Shown here in pieces: positions 36,896-44,914 of a DNA stretch of 64,000 nt. Source of the stretch: Amycolatopsis methanolica 239 (lineage in GTDB: Bacteria > Actinomycetota > Actinomycetes > Mycobacteriales > Pseudonocardiaceae); assembly GCF_000739085.1 (NCBI RefSeq), contig NZ_CP009110.1:5642001-5706000 (forward strand). Direction: 5' to 3'. The notes under the pieces are model-generated. The model saw only the letters and a list, made by a program, of their open reading frames with translations, searched no databases and was not told the origin of the DNA. The stretch's first letter is position 1, and each line of letters begins with the position of its first letter. A program made the translations under genes and the position numbers.

Positions 36896-37462
36896 ATGAA
36901 ACCTCTTGATGTTGCGGTGATCGTCGGAAGCACCCGGGACGGCCGGTTTGGCCCAGTGGTGGCGAAGTGGTTCGCCAGGCAGACGGCCGAGCACGGCGAG
37001 TTCCGGGTCGACGTGATCGACCTGGCGGACGCGAACCTCCCCGCTGCCCTGTCCGGCCGGCCGACTCCCGAGGTGACAGCGGCCAGCGAGCGCCTGGAGA
37101 AGGCGGACGCGTTCGTCGTGGTGACGCCGGAGTACAACCACAGCTACCCGGCGTCGCTGAAGACGCTGCTGGACTGGCACGGCACGCAGTGGCAGGCGAA
37201 GCCGGTGGCGTTCGTGTCGTACGGCGGGTTGTCCGGTGGGTTGCGCGCGGTGGAGCACCTGCGCCCGGTCTTCGCCGAGCTGCACGCGGTGACCATCCGG
37301 GAGACGGTGAGCTTCCACGGCGCCTGGAGCCAGTTCGACGACCAGGGCCAGCTGATCAACCCCGACGGTCCGGCGGCAGCGGCCAAGACGCTGCTCGACC
37401 AGCTCGCATGGTGGGCACACTCGCTGCGAGACGCGCGGCGCGTCCGCCCATACGCGAGCTGA
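36896..37462 (+). CDS. NADPH-dependent FMN reductase family protein
   Basis: This 188-residue flavodoxin-fold protein begins MKPLDVAVIVGSTRDGRFGP, with the FMN phosphate loop STRDGRFG. VVTPEYNHSYPASLKTLLDW and VAFVSYGGLSGGLRAVEHL are the isoalloxazine-binding loops of the family. It transfers electrons from NAD(P)H to flavin or quinone-like compounds. A SoxR-like box directly upstream suggests induction by redox-cycling agents. Confidence 0.9.
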   Translation: MKPLDVAVIVGSTRDGRFGPVVAKWFARQTAEHGEFRVDVIDLADANLPAALSGRPTPEVTAASERLEKADAFVVVTPEYNHSYPASLKTLLDWHGTQWQAKPVAFVSYGGLSGGLRAVEHLRPVFAELHAVTIRETVSFHGAWSQFDDQGQLINPDGPAAAAKTLLDQLAWWAHSLRDARRVRPYAS

Positions 37463-37670
37463 GCAGGGCCGAGTCGTGACGGGGGCGGCTGGGGGTCGCC
37501 CCCGTCACGCTCACAGGAACCACCTCAGCCGGACAGGCCTCCGGCACGCGCCGCCCCCATCTCGCCGGAGATCGCCGGCGCCCCGCTTTCGTCCGCTCGA
37601 ACCTCGGCCGCCTGATCTCCCCGCGCAAGCAGGTCCCGACCCCGCTTCCGAGCAGCTCCTGCACAGGGCC

Positions 37671-37890
37671 ACCGCGCCCGCCGCACCACCGGGACCACCG
37701 CGCGCGCCCAGCCCGCCAATAGGATTACCGTGCAGGCCCCGCCACTGGAATCACCGCGAAACCCACCCACCACAGAAATCACCCTGCACCGGACCCGCCC
37801 CCAGAAGCACCGCACGCCGGACTCGCCCCCAGAAACACCGCGCGCCGGCCCGCCACCGAGATCGCCGCGTGCCGGTCCCGCTGGGTCAGC
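37671..37890. repeat. Degenerate tandem repeat, about 28-bp unit, 7-8 copies
   Basis: Units start with ACCG and most end in GAAnC or GAnATC: boundaries near 37671, 37697, 37727, 37753, 37781, 37809, 37837 and 37864. The best pair is 37781-37808 and 37809-37836, sharing GCCCCCAGAA. The period (26-30 bp) is not a multiple of three, so it is not a coding repeat. It fills the convergent gap between the FMN reductase and aminotransferase genes; the 37463-37670 part holds nothing I recognise. Confidence 0.55.
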
Positions 37891-39148
37891 TCCCGGCCTT
37901 CAGCGCCAGTTCGTCGAGTCCCGCGGCGAACGCCTGCGCGATCTCGTTGATCTCCGGCCGCTGGATGGTCAACGGCGGCGAAACGGCGAGCGCCTTGGCC
38001 AGCGTGCGAGTCAGCACACCACGCTGACGGATGAGCAGGCTGAGGTCGGCCACGGCCGACGGCAGACGCTCGAACAGGTCGGGCTGCAGTTCGACAGCAG
38101 CGAGCAGCCCGACCCCTGCCCGAACCTCACGGACGAGGGGGTGCGCGGCCAGCGGCTGCAGCGCGGCGGCGAGCTCACCTTCGAGCAGCTGTCCCCGCTG
38201 CAACAGGTTGTCCCGCTCGATGATGTCGATGTTCGCCAGCGCAGCGGCGCAGCAGGCTGGGTGGCCGGAGTAGGTGGCGCCGTGCCGCAGGGTCGTGCCC
38301 GATTCCGCCCAGAACGGCTCGGCGACGCGCCCGTGCACGACGACCCCGCCCAGTGGCAGGTACCCGCTGGTCACCCCCTTGGCGAAGGTGATCAGGTCGG
38401 GCTCCACACCCCACCGCTCGACCCCGAACCAGGTGCCGAGCCGGCCGAAGCCGCAGATCACCGCGTCGGCGATGACCAGGACGCCGTACTCCCGGCACAC
38501 ATCGACCACCGCCTGCACGTAGCCCTCCGGCGGCGCGAGCACACCACCCGCGCCGATGACCGGCTCGAACAGGAACGCCGCGACGCGCTCCGGTCCCACC
38601 CGCCGGATTTCGTCACGCAGCGCGTCGACCGAGTCGTAGGCGACGCGCGACGAGGACGGCAGGATCTCGCCGAACCCGGTTCGGTTGGCTTCGATGCCGG
38701 CCACGCCGGTGCCGATGCCGTTGGTGCCGTGGTAGGAGTTCGTCCGGCTGATGACGTGCACCCGCTCGGGCTGCCCCCGCACCACGTGGTAGCGGCGCGC
38801 GATCTTGACGGCACTGTCGATCGCCTCCCCACCGCCGGTGGTGAGGAAGACCTTGGCGTCCGGCATCGGCGCGAGCCCGGCGAGCCGCCCCGCCAGCGCG
38901 CGGGCCGGTTCGTTGGTGAAGTCGCCGAAGATCGAGTAGCCGGCGAGCTTGCGCATCTGCTCGGCGGCGGCGTCGGCGATCTCCGCCCGGCCGTGGCCCA
39001 CGTTGGCGTACCAGAGGCTGGCCGTGGCATCCAGGTAACGGTTACCTGCCGCGTCGTAGACCCACACGTCTTCGCCGCGCTCGAGGACGAACTCGTCTTC
39101 CCGGACGACCGCCATGTCCGAGAACGGATGCCACAGTGCTGTGTCCAT
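37886..39148 (-). CDS. Class III PLP-dependent aminotransferase
   Basis: This 420-residue enzyme starts at the ATG at 39146-39148 with GAGGGGC upstream (MDTALWHPFSDMAVVREDEF). PLP Lys257 is in LITFAKGVTSGYLPLGGVVV. The cofactor Asp is in VLVIADAVICGFGRLG, where the usual Glu after Asp is Ala. Other marks are LTTGGGEAIDSAVKIAR and SYHGTNGIG. It transfers an amino group between an omega- or alpha-amino acid and a 2-oxo acid; the substrate is not predictable. It follows the FAD oxidase gene by 5 bp, so the pair is an operon, perhaps an amino-acid/2-hydroxy-acid salvage step. Confidence 0.9.
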   Translation of the reverse strand: MDTALWHPFSDMAVVREDEFVLERGEDVWVYDAAGNRYLDATASLWYANVGHGRAEIADAAAEQMRKLAGYSIFGDFTNEPARALAGRLAGLAPMPDAKVFLTTGGGEAIDSAVKIARRYHVVRGQPERVHVISRTNSYHGTNGIGTGVAGIEANRTGFGEILPSSSRVAYDSVDALRDEIRRVGPERVAAFLFEPVIGAGGVLAPPEGYVQAVVDVCREYGVLVIADAVICGFGRLGTWFGVERWGVEPDLITFAKGVTSGYLPLGGVVVHGRVAEPFWAESGTTLRHGATYSGHPACCAAALANIDIIERDNLLQRGQLLEGELAAALQPLAAHPLVREVRAGVGLLAAVELQPDLFERLPSAVADLSLLIRQRGVLTRTLAKALAVSPPLTIQRPEINEIAQAFAAGLDELALKAGS

Positions 39149-39153
39149 GCCCC

Positions 39154-40518
39154 TCACGGTAGCGGGCGGACGACCTTGCCGGGGTTGAGGATTCCCAGCG
39201 GGTCGAAGGCCTGTTTGACCGCTTGGTGGACGGACACGCCCACCTCTCCCAGTTCTGTCTCCAACCAGTCCCGTTTCAGCATGCCCACGCCGTGCTCGCC
39301 GGTGATCGTGCCGCCCAGCCGGAGACCGAGCGCCATGATCGCGTCGAACGCGGCCTGCCCGCGCCGCACCGAGTCCGGGTCTGCGGCGTCGAAGACCACG
39401 TTCGGGTGCATGTTGCCGTCCCCCGCGTGCCCGCACGTCGGGATCAGCACGTCGTGCTCGCGGGAGATGGCTGTCACCCCCTCGAAGAACTCCGCCAGCC
39501 GCGAGCGGGGCACGCACACGTCGTCCACCAGCCGATCACCGAGCTGCTCCATCGCGACCCCGGCCAGCCGCCGTGCCGCGATGAGCATGTCCGCCTCAGC
39601 GCGGTCGCTCGCCACCAGCACTTCGGTCGCCCCGCAGGACCGCGCGACCTTCGCGAACGCCTCGAGGTCGTGCGGTGCCGCCGGACCGCGATCGGACTGG
39701 GCGATCAGCACGGCCTCGACGTCGTCCGGGAAACCCAGGTCCCGGTACGCCGCGACCGCGTCGATTGTCGGCTTGTCCATCAGCTCGAGCACCGACGGAC
39801 GCTGCCCGCTGCTCAGGTACTCCGTGACCGTCCGGCACGCCGTGGGCGGCGCCGCGAAGAACGCGACCGCCGTCAACGGCGCCTCCGCAACCGGCCGCAA
39901 CGCCACGGTGACCTCGGTGATCACGCCGAGCGTTCCCTCCGAGCCGGTGAACAGCCGCACCAGGTCGTACCCGGCGACGCCCTTGGCGGTGCGGCGGCCC
40001 GTCCGCAGCACCCGCCCGTCGGCGAGCACCACTTCGAGTTCCCGAACGAAGTCACTGGTGACGCCGTACTTCACGCAGCACAGCCCACCGGCGTTGGTGG
40101 CGACGTTGCCGCCGATCGTCGACGATTCCCACGAGCCGGGGTCGGGCGGGTAGAACAGGCCCTTGTCCTCGACCGCTCGGGACAGGACCGCGTTCACGAC
40201 CCCCGGCTGCACGGTCGCCGTGTGGTTGATTTCGTCGATGTCCAGGATGCGGGTCATCCGCTCCAGGGAGAGCAGGATCGCCCCGTCCACAGCGTTCGCT
40301 CCACCTGACAGTCCCGTCCGGGCGCCCTGCGGGACGACAGGGATCCGGTGCCGGGAAGCGACACGCATGATTCTTACGACTTCTTCGGTCTCGGTCGGCC
40401 GCGCCAGCGCCATCGGCACGCCGGCAGTGCCGAACCCGGCTTGGTCGAAGCGGTAACCGGCAAGTACGTCCGGGTCGGTCGTGACGAAATCGGCTTCGAG
40501 CTCGGCGATGAGTCCCAC
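39154..40518 (-). CDS. FAD-linked oxidase, GlcD/D-lactate dehydrogenase type
   Basis: This 454-residue flavoprotein has the PCMH-type FAD domain: VVPQGARTGLSGGANAVDGA, then STIGGNVATNAGGLCCVKYG and TGSEGTLGVITEVTVAL. The C-terminal substrate domain carries PTCGHAGDGNMHPNVVF with the conserved His cluster and TGEHGVGMLKRDW. It oxidises a 2-hydroxy acid such as glycolate or D-lactate. The GlcE/GlcF-like partners are absent, which fits the single-subunit D-lactate dehydrogenase style. It is the first gene of a two-gene operon with the aminotransferase. Confidence 0.9.
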   Translation of the reverse strand: MGLIAELEADFVTTDPDVLAGYRFDQAGFGTAGVPMALARPTETEEVVRIMRVASRHRIPVVPQGARTGLSGGANAVDGAILLSLERMTRILDIDEINHTATVQPGVVNAVLSRAVEDKGLFYPPDPGSWESSTIGGNVATNAGGLCCVKYGVTSDFVRELEVVLADGRVLRTGRRTAKGVAGYDLVRLFTGSEGTLGVITEVTVALRPVAEAPLTAVAFFAAPPTACRTVTEYLSSGQRPSVLELMDKPTIDAVAAYRDLGFPDDVEAVLIAQSDRGPAAPHDLEAFAKVARSCGATEVLVASDRAEADMLIAARRLAGVAMEQLGDRLVDDVCVPRSRLAEFFEGVTAISREHDVLIPTCGHAGDGNMHPNVVFDAADPDSVRRGQAAFDAIMALGLRLGGTITGEHGVGMLKRDWLETELGEVGVSVHQAVKQAFDPLGILNPGKVVRPLP

Positions 40519-40555
40519 GAACTCACCGTATCGGGCGAAGGTAGGCGAGAGAACC

Positions 40556-40599
40556 GGGTGATGCCCGGGCGCTCGCCCGCGGACATCCGGGCATCACCC
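40556..40599 (-). terminator. Strong hairpin after hsp20
   Basis: GGGTGATGCCCGG (40556-40568) pairs perfectly with CCGGGCATCACCC (40587-40599) across an 18-base loop. It begins 17 bp after the hsp20 stop (minus strand) and lies just upstream of the FAD oxidase start, so it can insulate the two. There is no T-run, as is usual in high-GC actinobacteria. Confidence 0.7.
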
Positions 40600-40615
40600 C
40601 CCTTCTGGAGTGGTC

Positions 40616-41053
40616 TCAGGCGGTGATCTCCTTGCGGCTCTCACCACTCTCGATAGCGATCTTGCGCGGCTTTGCGGCCTCGGCCACCGGGATCCTCAGC
40701 GTCAGCACGCCGCTCTCGTAGTTCGCCTTGATGTTGTCGGTGTCGAGCGTGTCGCCCAGGAAGAGCTGCCGGGAGAACACGCCGAGCGGCCGCTCGGCCA
40801 CCTGCATCTCGACGTTGTCGCCGGCCGTGGACGGACGACGCTCCGCCTTCACGGTCAGCACGTTGCGTTCGATGTCCAGCTCGATGGCGTCCGGGCTCAC
40901 GCCGGGCAGGTCGAACACGACCACGAACTCGTCGCCCGCGCGATAGGCGTCCATCGGCATCATCGCGGGGCGCGACCACGTTCCCGACCCCTGGCCGAAC
41001 ACCTGCTGGGTCAGGCGGTCGAGTTCGCGGAAGGGATCGGTGCGCATCAACAT
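40616..41053 (-). CDS. Small heat shock protein Hsp20
   Basis: This 145-residue alpha-crystallin protein starts [20 protein letters not shown] from an ATG with GGAGG at ideal spacing. The alpha-crystallin domain runs from about residue 38 ([19 protein letters not shown]) through [20 protein letters not shown] to [20 protein letters not shown]. It holds unfolded proteins under heat stress, like Hsp18 of Streptomyces albus. It has its own well-formed promoter and is divergent from a putative Hsp18 regulator. Confidence 0.95.
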   Translation of the reverse strand: MLMRTDPFRELDRLTQQVFGQGSGTWSRPAMMPMDAYRAGDEFVVVFDLPGVSPDAIELDIERNVLTVKAERRPSTAGDNVEMQVAERPLGVFSRQLFLGDTLDTDNIKANYESGVLTLRIPVAEAAKPRKIAIESGESRKEITA

Positions 41054-41106
41054 CTCGCCACCTCCTTCGGTCTCGTTCACCTCGGACGTTGACGTCGCAC
41101 ACCACA

Positions 41107-41135
41107 GTTATAGCGCGTCGTCGTTCCGTTGACAA
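41107..41135 (-). promoter_or_regulatory. hsp20 promoter
   Basis: On the minus strand, TTGTCA (41130-41135) and TATAAC (41107-41112) are separated by exactly 17 bp, a near-consensus housekeeping promoter. The -35 overlaps an 11-bp dyad GACAACTTGTC (41131-41141), a candidate operator. The predicted transcript starts near 41100, about 47 bases before the hsp20 ATG. Confidence 0.75.
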
Positions 41136-41157
41136 CTTGTCGCGTCATCGGCATGAT
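41129..41157 (+). promoter_or_regulatory. Promoter of the divergent regulator gene
   Basis: TTGACA (41129-41134), 17 bp, then CATGAT (41152-41157) on the plus strand. It overlaps the hsp20 -35 element back to back, so RNA polymerase can probably serve only one direction at a time. The expected start point falls on the GTG at 41164, which predicts a leaderless mRNA. Confidence 0.6.
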
Positions 41158-41163
41158 GACGTT

Positions 41164-41772
41164 GTGCCGCCCTACGACAACTTGCACGACGCGCTGGAAC
41201 TGGTAGAGGGAGTACTCGGCGAAGCCACCGCCGACTACGACCCGAGGAGGGTGCTCGCCGCACTCGAGGTGCTGCGGGCGCTGCGGGACACGCTGACGGT
41301 CTGGGAGCCGCAGCTCATCGAAGCCGCGCGCGAAGCGGGCGTCAGCTGGGCGGAGCTGGCACCGGCGCTCGGCGTCGCCAGCAGGCAAGCGGCCGAGCGT
41401 CGCTACCTACGGCTCCGGGATGCCGTGGGCAGCGACCACACGGCTGACGAACGGGTGCAGAAGACGCGAGACCGCCGCGCCGAGGAGAAGGCGGTCATGC
41501 AGTGGGCGCGCGAGAACTCGGCCTCGCTGCGCCGGCTGGCTGGGCAGATCAGCGCGCTGAAGGACGTGCCCGGTGTGGGAAAGGTGCGGCGAGCACTGGC
41601 CGAAGACGACGCGGCAGCGCTACTGACGCCGCTGAGCGGGGTGATCCAGCACCTCGACCAGACCTACCCCCAGCTGGCGGTCGAGGTCTCGCTCGTCCGC
41701 GACCACATGGACCGGGTCCGCCGGGAGACCCAGGAAAGGAGGCAGTCGTCCCGAGCGGGCAGCAGCTCCTGA
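41164..41772 (+). CDS. Putative HSP18-type transcriptional regulator
   Basis: This 202-residue protein is read from a probably leaderless GTG (VPPYDNLHDALELVEGVLGE). A predicted HTH lies in AAREAGVSWAELAPALGVAS, followed by RQAAERRYLRLR. A helical C-terminal half comes after it (LRRLAGQISALKDVPGVGKV, LDQTYPQLAVEVSLVRDHMD). Proteins of this shape occur beside hsp18-like genes in actinobacteria and are annotated as HSP18 regulators; biochemical proof for this one is lacking. It shares an overlapping divergent promoter with hsp20. Confidence 0.75.
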   Translation: MPPYDNLHDALELVEGVLGEATADYDPRRVLAALEVLRALRDTLTVWEPQLIEAAREAGVSWAELAPALGVASRQAAERRYLRLRDAVGSDHTADERVQKTRDRRAEEKAVMQWARENSASLRRLAGQISALKDVPGVGKVRRALAEDDAAALLTPLSGVIQHLDQTYPQLAVEVSLVRDHMDRVRRETQERRQSSRAGSSS

Positions 41773-41917
41773 CACTTCACCGCTACGAGCTGGCCGAAGG
41801 GAGCACGAGGGCTGCGGTGGGTTCCGCGGGAGTGTTGATCAGCGCCGATCATGGTTCGCCCACGCTGCGGCGACGGGCTACGCGAGTGGCGTTGCGCGGC
41901 TGCCGTGCCGGCACCTC

Positions 41918-41949
41918 GTCGCTGTGGCCGCGTCCGCGGCCACAGCGAC
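41918..41949 (+). terminator. Perfect 15-bp stem hairpin with 2-base loop
   Basis: GTCGCTGTGGCCGCG, TC, CGCGGCCACAGCGAC. It lies 146 bp after the stop of the HSP18-type regulator gene. A terminator is the simplest role, but it is symmetric and could act for either strand, or could be a cruciform-forming site. Confidence 0.5.
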
Positions 41950-42073
41950 AACTGACCCGAGCGCCTCGGGACGCGTTTCCACCAACGACGAGTGACGCTG
42001 CTTGCCCCGGCTTCCGCCGAGGGTCGGCCCGGGGGTGGCGAACGTTCTGCCTGGAGCAGCCAACTGAGTCGAG

Positions 42074-42143
42074 CTGGCTGCTGAACGAGCCGGAGGCGCA
42101 GCTTCCGCGAACTGGCTGCTGAACGAGCCGGAGGCGCGGCTTC
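42074..42143. repeat. Tandem duplication, 32-bp match, 38-bp period
   Basis: The stretch beginning CTGGCTGCTGAACGAGCC and ending GCTTC occurs at 42074-42105 and again at 42112-42143 with one mismatch. It lies in the non-coding gap upstream (in plus-strand terms) of the coiled-coil gene terminus. Confidence 0.75.
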
Positions 42144-42462
42144 AGCGTGCCTTGGACCAGGCGTTCGCGGAGGTTGTTCGACTGTTCCGGACCCTGCGGC
42201 GCGTTGGGGTGATCCGGTCGCGAAGCTGAAGGAGCGGCTGCCACCAGCCGCAACTGGGTGCGCGGCCGGGTTGGGTGGTCCGGCCGGCAGCGTCTGCGGC
42301 GCCTCGAGGGCGGGACCAGTCGGAGGGTCGTGCGGCGCGTTTGTAGGGAGCCCAATCGAGGGCGACCTCCCGGTGCGCCTAAGCACCAGCCTTGAGCGCT
42401 GCCGGGCGGGTGACGTGCCGGGGCTGGCCCGCCGCGTGGGCGAGCCGATCGGGTGGCGGGGG

Positions 42463-44238
42463 TCAGGGGGTGACTTCGACCGGGGCCTTCTCCGTGGCCG
42501 AGATCTGCTCCGGGACGGCGATCTCGACGCGCGGGACCGACGGGGGCTTGCCGTTGGAGGCTTGGGCCGGCGTGGGCTCGTCGAGGGGTTCTCCGCTGGT
42601 CACAGGGGGTGCCGGTGACCTATCGGCGTGCGTTGGGGGCTCGGCTGCGGCTGTCTCGGCCAGGAGGGGGGTCGCCTCGGCCAGGAGGGAGTTGACCGCG
42701 CGGAGGCGGTCGGTCATGTCCACGCGGATCTTGTCCAGCTGGGCGACCTTGGCGGCCGCCTCGTCGGTGCGGCGGCGCGCTTCGGCCGTGGCTTCGGCCA
42801 GCAGTTTCTCGGCTTGGGTGCTGGCCCTGGTGACCTTGTCCTCGGCGCGGGCGGTCGCCGAGGCGATCATCGCGCTCGCCCGGTCAGTGGCCTCCGCGAC
42901 CATTGCGTCCGCGCGCATGGTCGCGTCGGCCAGGAGGGCGTCGGCGCGAGAGGTCGCGTCGGCGAGCTTCGCGTCGGCCTGCGCGGTGGCGTCGGCGACG
43001 AGGGTTTCGGCTTTGGCCTGGGCGTCGGCGGTGAGCTTTTCCGCCTGGGCGGTGGCGGTGGTGACCAGCTCGTCGGCCCTGGCCTGGGCGTCGGCCTCCT
43101 GCTTGGTGGCCTTCGCCTGGAGGGATTCGGCTTCGGCGCGCGCTGCGGCCAGGGTCTGGTCGGCTTCCGCGCGGGCCGAGGAGAGCAGGTCATCCGCTTG
43201 GGCGCGGGCGGATGCGGCCAGGCTGTCGGCTTCGGCGCGGGCCGAGGTCACCGTGGTTTCGGCCTCGGCGCGGGCGGACGCAAGCGTTTCGTCCGCTTCC
43301 GTGCGGGCGGAGGTCAGGGTTTCCTCGGCTTCGGCGCGGGCGGATGCGAGGGTTTCGTCCGCCTCGTCCCGCGCCGAGGTCAGGAGGCGGTCAGCTTCGG
43401 TGCGAGCTGAAGTCAGCGTCGACTCAGCCTCGGCGCGGGCAGAGGTCAGCGTCGACTCAGCCTCGGCGCGGGCTGAAGTGAGCGTCTCCTCGGCCTCAGT
43501 GCGGGCCGACGTCAGCGTGGACTCGGCCTCTTCTCGGGCGGCTCGTAGCAGGTCGTCGGCCTTGGATTGGGCGTTCTTGACCAGCTCGTCGGCCTTTGCG
43601 GTGGCCTCGGCTTCGCGTTCGGCCAGCGCTCGCATCGACGTGGCTCGCCGGACGGACATCGCCTCCTCGAAGTCCCGCTCGATCTCGGCTCGGCGGCGCG
43701 CTGCCTGTTCGTCCAGCTTGCGCCTGCTCTGCGCGGCCTGGCGGGTCATCAAATCGACCTCGGCCTCGGTGCGGCGCATCAGCTCGGCCTGCTCCTCGGC
43801 CATCTCCCTGCGCCGGAAGTCCAGCTCGGCGACCAGGCGCTCGTGCCGCTCGCGCAGACGGCCGGCCGCTTGCTCGGCCGCGGCCCAACTCCGTTCGGCC
43901 GCCAGCCGCGCCCGCTCGGTGACCTCCGCGGCCTCGTCCTCGGCCAGCTCCACCATCCGCAGCAACCGCTCGGTCAGCCCCTCCGCCTCGATGGGCGTCC
44001 GGCTGATCCGGTCGATCTTCTCGCGCAGAGCGTCGTTCTCCGAGCGCAGGTCCTCCATCTGCGCGGCGAGCCGCTCGAGCGCGGCGGCGGCCGCGTCCCG
44101 GTCGGCGATCACCATCCGCAGGTCGGTCTCCACGGCGCGGACGTACGCCTGCACCTGACGTGCGTCGTAGCCACGCCACGAGCGGTCGAAATCGGTCCGC
44201 AGTGGCACCAGGTCCTCGCGAGCGTCCACGGCCGTCAT
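42463..44238 (-). CDS. DivIVA/FilP-like coiled-coil protein with hendecad repeats
   Basis: The 591-residue protein starts at the ATG at 44236-44238 behind GGGAGG. The N-terminus has a DivIVA-like motif (FDRSWRGYDARQVQAYVRAV). An unbroken coiled coil follows. Residues about 234-376 are thirteen near-identical 11-residue repeats (ARAEAESTLTS type), and a second, more diverged set (ATAQADAKLAD type) runs to about 490. The C-terminal 70 residues are Pro-rich and disordered. Hendecad coiled coils are the mark of actinobacterial polar-growth proteins Scy and FilP. A cytoskeletal role at hyphal tips or septa is inferred. It is transcribed alone. Confidence 0.85.
   Translation of the reverse strand: MTAVDAREDLVPLRTDFDRSWRGYDARQVQAYVRAVETDLRMVIADRDAAAAALERLAAQMEDLRSENDALREKIDRISRTPIEAEGLTERLLRMVELAEDEAAEVTERARLAAERSWAAAEQAAGRLRERHERLVAELDFRRREMAEEQAELMRRTEAEVDLMTRQAAQSRRKLDEQAARRRAEIERDFEEAMSVRRATSMRALAEREAEATAKADELVKNAQSKADDLLRAAREEAESTLTSARTEAEETLTSARAEAESTLTSARAEAESTLTSARTEADRLLTSARDEADETLASARAEAEETLTSARTEADETLASARAEAETTVTSARAEADSLAASARAQADDLLSSARAEADQTLAAARAEAESLQAKATKQEADAQARADELVTTATAQAEKLTADAQAKAETLVADATAQADAKLADATSRADALLADATMRADAMVAEATDRASAMIASATARAEDKVTRASTQAEKLLAEATAEARRRTDEAAAKVAQLDKIRVDMTDRLRAVNSLLAEATPLLAETAAAEPPTHADRSPAPPVTSGEPLDEPTPAQASNGKPPSVPRVEIAVPEQISATEKAPVEVTP
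43111..43539 (-). repeat. 33-bp coding tandem repeat, 13 copies
   Basis: Each 33-bp unit encodes one hendecad (ARxEAExTLTS). DNA copies are similar but not identical, with repeated GAGGCCGAG and TCCGCCCGC blocks. Copy number could vary by recombination or replication slippage, changing the rod length without shifting the frame. Confidence 0.85.
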
Positions 44239-44914
44239 CCGCACCTCCCGAAGAGACTGTCCTGAATGGACAAAGCTGCTGAAAGCCTGCCGCTGTCCAG
44301 CATCCTCTCATCCGCGCCCGGCGTCCACCCGCAGGGGCCGTGCGTTTCGAATTTCCGGTGTGACGCCCTCGCATTCCCCTTCGGGTCCGCCTCCGCAACC
44401 CGGATGGCTGCACGACCGCACCGGCGGAACGCCTGCACGGCAACGGCATCAGCGACCGATTCACCTGCACGTGGTGCCAGGGTCGACGTTCGGATGCTTC
44501 GCGTTCGCGCCCGTGATCACCGTGCGCGATTGCGGGTTCCGGAAAAAACAATGAACCTTCAAGTCCCGGTCGAGCCAAAAGCGGACGCGAAACGACGACC
44601 GGGCCGCCACCACGAGCCGCCATCGAGCTCCCGACACCGGAACAGCCTGGACGCCGGACGGCCGGGTGGCGGCCGGGCGGCCGGCGTGATTCCCGGATGC
44701 CTGGCGGTTGGCCGGGTTCCGCACGTCACCGGCTTCGCGGTCGGCGCGCGTGTGGGCGCGGGGCGAGCGGGGCGGTATCGGTGCAGGTCACAGTGGTGTG
44801 GATTGGTCCGCGCCAGCGGGTTCGGGCAGTTCGAAACCGCCCCACACCGGCGGCGTGGACCGTTTCGAGGTGTTTGCCGCGCGGCGCGGGGAGCCGACAC
44901 CGTAGCCTTGCCGG
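44239..44914. other. 676-bp gap between the coiled-coil and kinase genes
   Basis: No gene is convincing on either strand. TGTCC-TGAAT-GGACA (44258-44272) is an inverted repeat about 20 bp upstream of the coiled-coil start and could be an operator. The rest must hold the promoters of two divergent genes; no clear -10/-35 pair was seen. Confidence 0.4.

Larger units (their letters stand above)
41773..42462. other. 690-bp gap without a convincing gene
   Basis: Both strands have open frames, but none has family-like sequence or a ribosome site. The region holds a perfect 15-bp-stem hairpin at 41918-41949 and a 32-bp direct duplication at 42074-42143. The composition is as GC-rich as the coding parts. 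Confidence 0.5.

Noticed and set aside
37525..37815. Minus-strand open frame over the 28-bp repeat region
   Set aside because: No ribosome site, repeat period not divisible by three, and a translation without recognisable domains.
37671..37890. 28-bp repeats as a CRISPR array
   Set aside because: Units abut without unique spacers and diverge strongly from each other.
43111..43539. 33-bp regular repeats as a possible CRISPR array
   Set aside because: The units are contiguous, in frame and code for hendecads inside an open gene. There are no spacers and no cas genes.
44360..44554. Small plus-strand ORF upstream of the kinase
   Set aside because: A 64-residue frame with no ribosome site or recognised motif. 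It could be real but cannot be supported.
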